Below are positions 60,394 through 64,000 of a stretch of DNA of 64,000 bases, in pieces. Numbering within the stretch: the first letter of the stretch is position 1; each line of letters starts with the position of its first letter. Position numbers and translations under genes: made by a program. Under the pieces are notes generated by a model that saw nothing but the letters and a program-made list of their open reading frames with translations, was not told the DNA's origin and did not search any database. This stretch comes from Planctomycetota bacterium (GTDB lineage Bacteria > Planctomycetota > UBA1135): positions 248,001 through 312,000 of the forward strand of contig JAJFFC010000020.1 in the NCBI GenBank assembly GCA_021776795.1, given 5' to 3'.

Positions 60394-61770
60394 ATGTCCG
60401 AATCCCTTCTCGAAGCTCCTGAACAAGTCCTGTCCACGCTTAACCCCGACGGTTCCCGTCGGTGGTTGCGGCCCAAGGCTGCCATGGGCAAATGGTGGAA
60501 GCAGCGCCGCGTGGTGGCATGGGTGCTGATGATCATGTTCACCGCCATCCCCTGGATGCGCATTGGCGGGGAGCCAATCATGCTGTTCGATGTCATGCAC
60601 CGGGACTTCGTGTTCTTCACGGTGCATTTCCGTCCGACGGAAACGATCCTGCTGGCATTCCTGCTGTTCACGATCTTTTTCGGAGTGTTCTTCTTAACCG
60701 CACTCCTGGGTAGGGGGTGGTGCGGTTGGGCATGTCCGCAAACGGTCTACCTGGAGTTTCTCTACCGCCCGGTGGAGCGCTGGACGGAAGGCTCGCATGG
60801 CGGGCGCGCCAAGAAGGACATCCCGCTGTGGCGCCGGGTCCTGAAATACACCATCTTCGCGGCGCTCTCGATTCACCTGTCGAATACCTTCCTGAGCTAC
60901 TTTGTCGGTCCGGAGCAGGTGTGGGATTGGTCCCTCAGTCCGCCAAGCGAACATCCTGCAGCCTTTGCCATTGTCATGGGTACGGCCGCGCTGATGATGT
61001 TCGACTTCGCCTTCTTCCGTGAGCAAATGTGCACCTTGGTGTGCCCCTATGCGCGCCTGCAATCGGCTTTGCTCGACCGCGATTCCATCATCATCGGCTA
61101 TGACGAGAAGCGCGGTGAGCCTCGGGGCAAGCGAAAGAAGAGTCAGGAGAATACGCATGGGGATTGCATCGATTGCAATCTATGCGTCGCGGCATGTCCC
61201 ACCGGCATCGATATCCGCAATGGATTACAACTTGAGTGCATTGCCTGTGCACAGTGCATCGATGCTTGCGACACGGTGATGGACAAGATTGGCAGCCCGC
61301 GTGGTTTGATTCGCTACACCTCGCAAAATGTGTTAGCCGGATTGAAACAACGCTTTGTCCGCGTGCGCACCTTGGTCTATCCCGCCATCATTTTGGTCAC
61401 CAGTAGCGCACTGGTCATGGGATTAGTTGGCCGCGAAAGTGCCGAGGTCAATATTCTGCGCGTGCAGGAACAAGTGTGGACGCTGCAAGACAGCAACATC
61501 TTGAACCCCGTGCAGATTCGCATTGATAACAGAGCCACGGAAGACCGAGTCTACAACGTGGAAATCACGGCTCCCACGACCATGCTCACGCAGCAGTTCC
61601 CGGTAACGGTTCCGCCGCGCGAAGGCCGCAGCTATGTGTTGCTGCTGTCCACTCCTATCGATTCCTTCGACCAAGGCCGGGCCGATGTCCATCTTCGTGT
61701 GTTCGATGGCGTCGACTTTGAGAAGGAAATGGACCACATTCTGCTGGGGCCCCTGGAGGGGGCAAAATAA
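60394..61770 (+). CDS. ccoG: Cytochrome c oxidase accessory protein CcoG (RdxA/FixG)
   Basis: 458 residues. About five membrane helices, GRGWCGWACPQTVYLEFLYRPVERW after the second, two 4Fe-4S motifs (CIDCNLCVAACPTGIDIR; CIACAQCIDACD) and a C-terminal Ig-like FixG domain. CcoG proteins reduce Cu(II) for cbb3 assembly. It follows ccoP by 27 bases and overlaps ccoH by one base (TAATG). Confidence 0.92.
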   Translation: MSESLLEAPEQVLSTLNPDGSRRWLRPKAAMGKWWKQRRVVAWVLMIMFTAIPWMRIGGEPIMLFDVMHRDFVFFTVHFRPTETILLAFLLFTIFFGVFFLTALLGRGWCGWACPQTVYLEFLYRPVERWTEGSHGGRAKKDIPLWRRVLKYTIFAALSIHLSNTFLSYFVGPEQVWDWSLSPPSEHPAAFAIVMGTAALMMFDFAFFREQMCTLVCPYARLQSALLDRDSIIIGYDEKRGEPRGKRKKSQENTHGDCIDCNLCVAACPTGIDIRNGLQLECIACAQCIDACDTVMDKIGSPRGLIRYTSQNVLAGLKQRFVRVRTLVYPAIILVTSSALVMGLVGRESAEVNILRVQEQVWTLQDSNILNPVQIRIDNRATEDRVYNVEITAPTTMLTQQFPVTVPPREGRSYVLLLSTPIDSFDQGRADVHLRVFDGVDFEKEMDHILLGPLEGAK

Positions 61771-62228
61771 TGAAAGCTGCCACACTCTGGATGTGGACTC
61801 CTGCCGTATTCCTGGTGGCTACGGTCGCCTTTGGCGCATGGCGGGTTCACGTCGCCCTCGATGACCCACACCATGGCGCGGTGGAGAATCCTTATCAAGA
61901 TGGAGAGCGTTGGGATGAACACCAAGCGGCGTTGGCGGCGAGCATGGCGCTTGGCTATCAAGCCTCGCTCGACATGATTGCTCCCGGGCGACTGGAACTG
62001 CGCATTCAAAATTCAAAGGGTGAAGCGGTGAGCAATCTGCTTGGCGGACTGCGCGGCTTCCACAACGGCTATCCGCAAGCCATTGAGACCGTGAGCTGGA
62101 AAGAGCAAGAGCCTGGCGTCTATCGGGCAACGGTAGAGGCTTCTCGCCCAGGTCTATGGAAATGGCGCGCCCAGGAAGACGAAGGTCCTTGGCAGGGAGA
62201 TTTTAGACTGCACATCAGCGCGCCCTAG
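61770..62228 (+). CDS. ccoH: FixH/CcoH family protein
   Basis: 152 residues. One N-terminal membrane helix (LWMWTPAVFLVATVAFGAWRV) and an exported beta domain (LRIQNSKGEAVSNLLGGLRGFHNG ... GLWKWRAQEDEGPWQGDFRLHI), as in FixH. Needed for cbb3 assembly in other bacteria. One-base overlap with ccoG. Confidence 0.85.
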   Translation: MKAATLWMWTPAVFLVATVAFGAWRVHVALDDPHHGAVENPYQDGERWDEHQAALAASMALGYQASLDMIAPGRLELRIQNSKGEAVSNLLGGLRGFHNGYPQAIETVSWKEQEPGVYRATVEASRPGLWKWRAQEDEGPWQGDFRLHISAP

Positions 62229-62230
62229 TC

Positions 62231-63013
62231 ATGCTCACCATCTTCACCACGGTCTTCGTCGCGAGTTTGCTTGGCAGTTTGCACTGCGCGGGCATGTGCG
62301 GCGGCGTGGTGGCCTTTTTGGGTGGCAGTTCGTGTAACACCCAAGGGCGCCAAGACCATGGGCCGCACCTGACCTACCATTTCGGTCGTTTGCTTAGCTA
62401 TGCCATTCTCGGCGCAATCGCTGGTAGCGTCGGCGCCGCCCTCGACCTCGGCGGCGAAGCCTTGGGATTCGGACGCACCGCGGTGGTGCTGGCCGGCACG
62501 CTCATGATTGCCTACGGCATCATTTTGCTGCTGCGCACGCGCGGCAAACGCATCACGATTCCGGTGCCGTCTGTTTTGGCCAAGGGCTATCAGCGTGGAA
62601 GCCAACTCATGCAAGGCCGCGGTCCACGCGCGCGCGGTTTGATCTTGGGTCTACTCACCGCCTTCCTTCCTTGCGGTTGGCTTTACCTCTTCGCAGGAAC
62701 CGCCGCAGCCACGGCATCGCCATGGCAAGGTGCGCTCGTCATGGGCGCCTTCTGGGCCGGCAGCGTGCCGATGCTCGCCATCTTGGGAGTGGGGGTGCAA
62801 CACCTCGCCGCACCTTTGCGTCGCCAACTGCCTTCGCTTTCCGCGGTACTGTTGATTGCCGTCGGCCTCATGGCTCTGGCTGGCCGCTTGGATCCGCCCG
62901 CCTTCGCCGCGACCACGAATCAGGGCCTCGACAACATTGGCGAACAGGCGCCGGCTTGTTGCGCCGACGAGGAGACGGAACAGCATGAGCTGCTGCACCC
63001 TTCCGACGGCTAA
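62231..63013 (+). CDS. SafE/DsbD-like membrane protein (CcoS-region urease-accessory-like domain)
   Basis: 260 residues with six membrane helices. N-terminal LLGSLHCAGMCGGVVAFL carries the HCxGMC motif of the sulfite-exporter TauE/SafE (DUF, UreH-like) group often found in cbb3 assembly operons, where copper or heme handling is suggested. The second half repeats the layout (LGLLTAFLPCGWLYLFAGTAAATAS). A Cys-rich tail (PACCADEE) ends the protein. Confidence 0.82.
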   Translation: MLTIFTTVFVASLLGSLHCAGMCGGVVAFLGGSSCNTQGRQDHGPHLTYHFGRLLSYAILGAIAGSVGAALDLGGEALGFGRTAVVLAGTLMIAYGIILLLRTRGKRITIPVPSVLAKGYQRGSQLMQGRGPRARGLILGLLTAFLPCGWLYLFAGTAAATASPWQGALVMGAFWAGSVPMLAILGVGVQHLAAPLRRQLPSLSAVLLIAVGLMALAGRLDPPAFAATTNQGLDNIGEQAPACCADEETEQHELLHPSDG

Positions 63014-63016
63014 AGT
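63011..63016 (+). promoter_or_regulatory. Candidate leaderless -10 element TAAAGT before ccoI
   Basis: TAAAGT begins in the stop codon of the previous gene and ends six bases before GTG 63023. No Shine-Dalgarno sequence is present, although read-through from the operon is also likely. Confidence 0.3.
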
Positions 63017-63022
63017 AGGCGC

Positions 63023-64000
63023 GTGAACGAGGTCGCCTGCGACCACTGCGGCTTGCCGGTGCCGGCGGGGCTGTATCAGGAAACTCAGTCGGAGCAGTTT
63101 TGCTGTGCTGCTTGCCAGGTGGTGTATGAAACCCTGCATGCGCGCGGGCTCGACCGCTATTACGACTTAGTCGAGGACGGTGGTGACCCCAGTTTGCGTC
63201 GCGGCCAAGCCACCGGTCGCAAGTTTGCGGAGTATGACCACGAGAGCTTTCAAGAAGAACAAGTGCGGGTCGAACAGGGCGTCGCCAATATCGAGTTCTA
63301 TCTCGAGGGTGTGCATTGCGCCGCCTGCGTGTGGTTGGTCGAGAAGCTTCCGCAAGTTCTAGCCGGCGTGAAAGAAGCGCGTCTCGACCTTGGCCGACGT
63401 CGAGTGTGGTTGCGTTGGGACCCGCAGCAAGTGTCGCTTTCCGCCATTGCGATTGCTCTCGACCGCTTGGGCTACCCGCCTTACCCATTGCGCGGCCGCG
63501 AAGACCGCGAACAGCGTAGGCAGGAATCGCGCCGCGCATTAATCCGCATTGCCTTTGCCGGCGCGATTGCGGGAAACGTCATGGCGATTGCCTTTGCGCT
63601 TTATGGCGGTTACCTCGAAGGCATGGAGCAAGGCTTTTTGAGCATGTTCCGCTGGACCAGCTTGGGTTTGACCGCGCTGGCCTTGCTCGGTCCGGGACGT
63701 GTGTTCTTCCGTGGCGCTTGGGCTGCCCTGCGCACGCGCACACCGCATATGGATTTACCCATAGCGATTGGCTTAATGGCTGGTTTCTTCGGTGGCGCTT
63801 GGAATACCTGGCGTGTCGGCGGCGAGGTCTACTTTGAGTCAATCGCCATTCTGGTTTTCTTGTTGTTGGTCGGTCGCTTTCTGCAACAACGCCAACAACA
63901 ACGCGCTTTTGAGTCCTTGGAGATGTTGCATGCGGTCACGCCATCCCTGGCGCGGCGCATCACCTCAGATGGCAGCATCGAAGAGGTGCCCCTAACCGCT
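63023..64000 (+). CDS. ccoI: Copper-type P-type ATPase CcoI (FixI), N-terminal part (3' end outside window)
   Basis: 326 residues visible from GTG 63023, open to the last base. N-terminal metal-binding region: a CDHCG ... FCCAACQ zinc-ribbon-like domain, then an HMA domain with EGVHCAACVWLVEKLP. Two or more membrane helices follow (ALIRIAFAGAIAGNVMAIAFALYGG; HMDLPIAIGLMAGFFGGAW). This is the typical N-terminus of CcoI/FixI, which moves copper for cbb3 assembly. The catalytic DKTGT and CPC motifs lie beyond the window. Confidence 0.9.
   Translation, partial: MNEVACDHCGLPVPAGLYQETQSEQFCCAACQVVYETLHARGLDRYYDLVEDGGDPSLRRGQATGRKFAEYDHESFQEEQVRVEQGVANIEFYLEGVHCAACVWLVEKLPQVLAGVKEARLDLGRRRVWLRWDPQQVSLSAIAIALDRLGYPPYPLRGREDREQRRQESRRALIRIAFAGAIAGNVMAIAFALYGGYLEGMEQGFLSMFRWTSLGLTALALLGPGRVFFRGAWAALRTRTPHMDLPIAIGLMAGFFGGAWNTWRVGGEVYFESIAILVFLLLVGRFLQQRQQQRAFESLEMLHAVTPSLARRITSDGSIEEVPLTA

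Noticed and set aside
1-64000. CRISPR arrays, rRNA genes, prophage or toxin-antitoxin modules
   Set aside because: No regularly spaced repeats, rRNA-like segments, phage structural genes or paired small toxin/antitoxin genes were seen on either strand.

Overview
The window is a gene-dense stretch (about 95% coding, moderately high GC) of a Gram-negative, respiring bacterium. Signs of this are many Sec, Tat and lipoprotein signals, a TonB-dependent receptor with TonB, a cbb3-type cytochrome oxidase locus, and housekeeping genes (ispDF, ruvC, nadC, purB, plsY, gpsA, glyS, one tRNA-Gly). The mix of secreted HEAT, VWA, DUF11 and leucine-rich proteins, a sulfatase-fold enzyme, a fused ccoNO and an IS1-like transposase would fit Planctomycetota. 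That assignment is inference; no rRNA or other decisive marker is present.

Layout. 1-6924: arsenosugar-type gene cluster (TIGR04282 transferase, divergent DUF547 protein, arsM, arsS, TVP38 membrane protein, flavin disulfide reductase, TIGR04283 transferase), nearly every gene overlapping the next. 6949-11564: Tat-exported glycosylasparaginase homologue plus hyuA/hyuB. 11716-13973: DUF11 lipoprotein with its own promoter and terminator. 13974-15106: a complete IS with imperfect inverted repeats. 15163-20542 (minus): NYN protein, DEDD exonuclease, queuosine-precursor transporter, and three overlapping genes for exported proteins including a parvulin-like lipoprotein. A SurA/parvulin-like protein is divergent at 20604. 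22308-25407: ABC exporter, ispF and ispD. 25504-32987: carboxypeptidase-regulatory-repeat protein, ruvC, unknown gene, comEA-like, nadC, VanZ-like, purB. 32997-34376: two cysteine-containing exported proteins. 34476-41020: TIM-barrel protein, DHH phosphoesterase, tRNA-Gly, ferredoxin, plsY-gpsA, M3 peptidase, metallophosphoesterase. 41017-44520 (minus): TonB receptor, TonB, leucine-rich lipoprotein. 44632-51380: glyS, PTS enzyme I, a short leader ORF with a four-repeat Myb/SANT-like protein, DUF971, membrane proteins. 51354-57151: sulfatase-fold protein, VWA protein, crotonase and MDR oxidoreductase. 57367-64000: ccoNO-Q-P-G-H-SafE-ccoI, running off the right edge.

Recurrent themes are tight translational coupling (ATGA, TAATG, TTGA overlaps) and a repeated promoter arrangement: TAnnnT six to nine bases before a start codon with no Shine-Dalgarno sequence, consistent with leaderless mRNAs. 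Two divergent gene pairs share overlapping -10 elements. No CRISPR array, rRNA, prophage or replication origin was seen, and no gap between genes exceeds 300 bases. I did not identify a clearly new multi-gene system. The least explained items are the four-repeat Myb/SANT-like protein with its leader ORF, the exported-protein operon at 16928-20542, and the cysteine-rich pair at 32997-34376.
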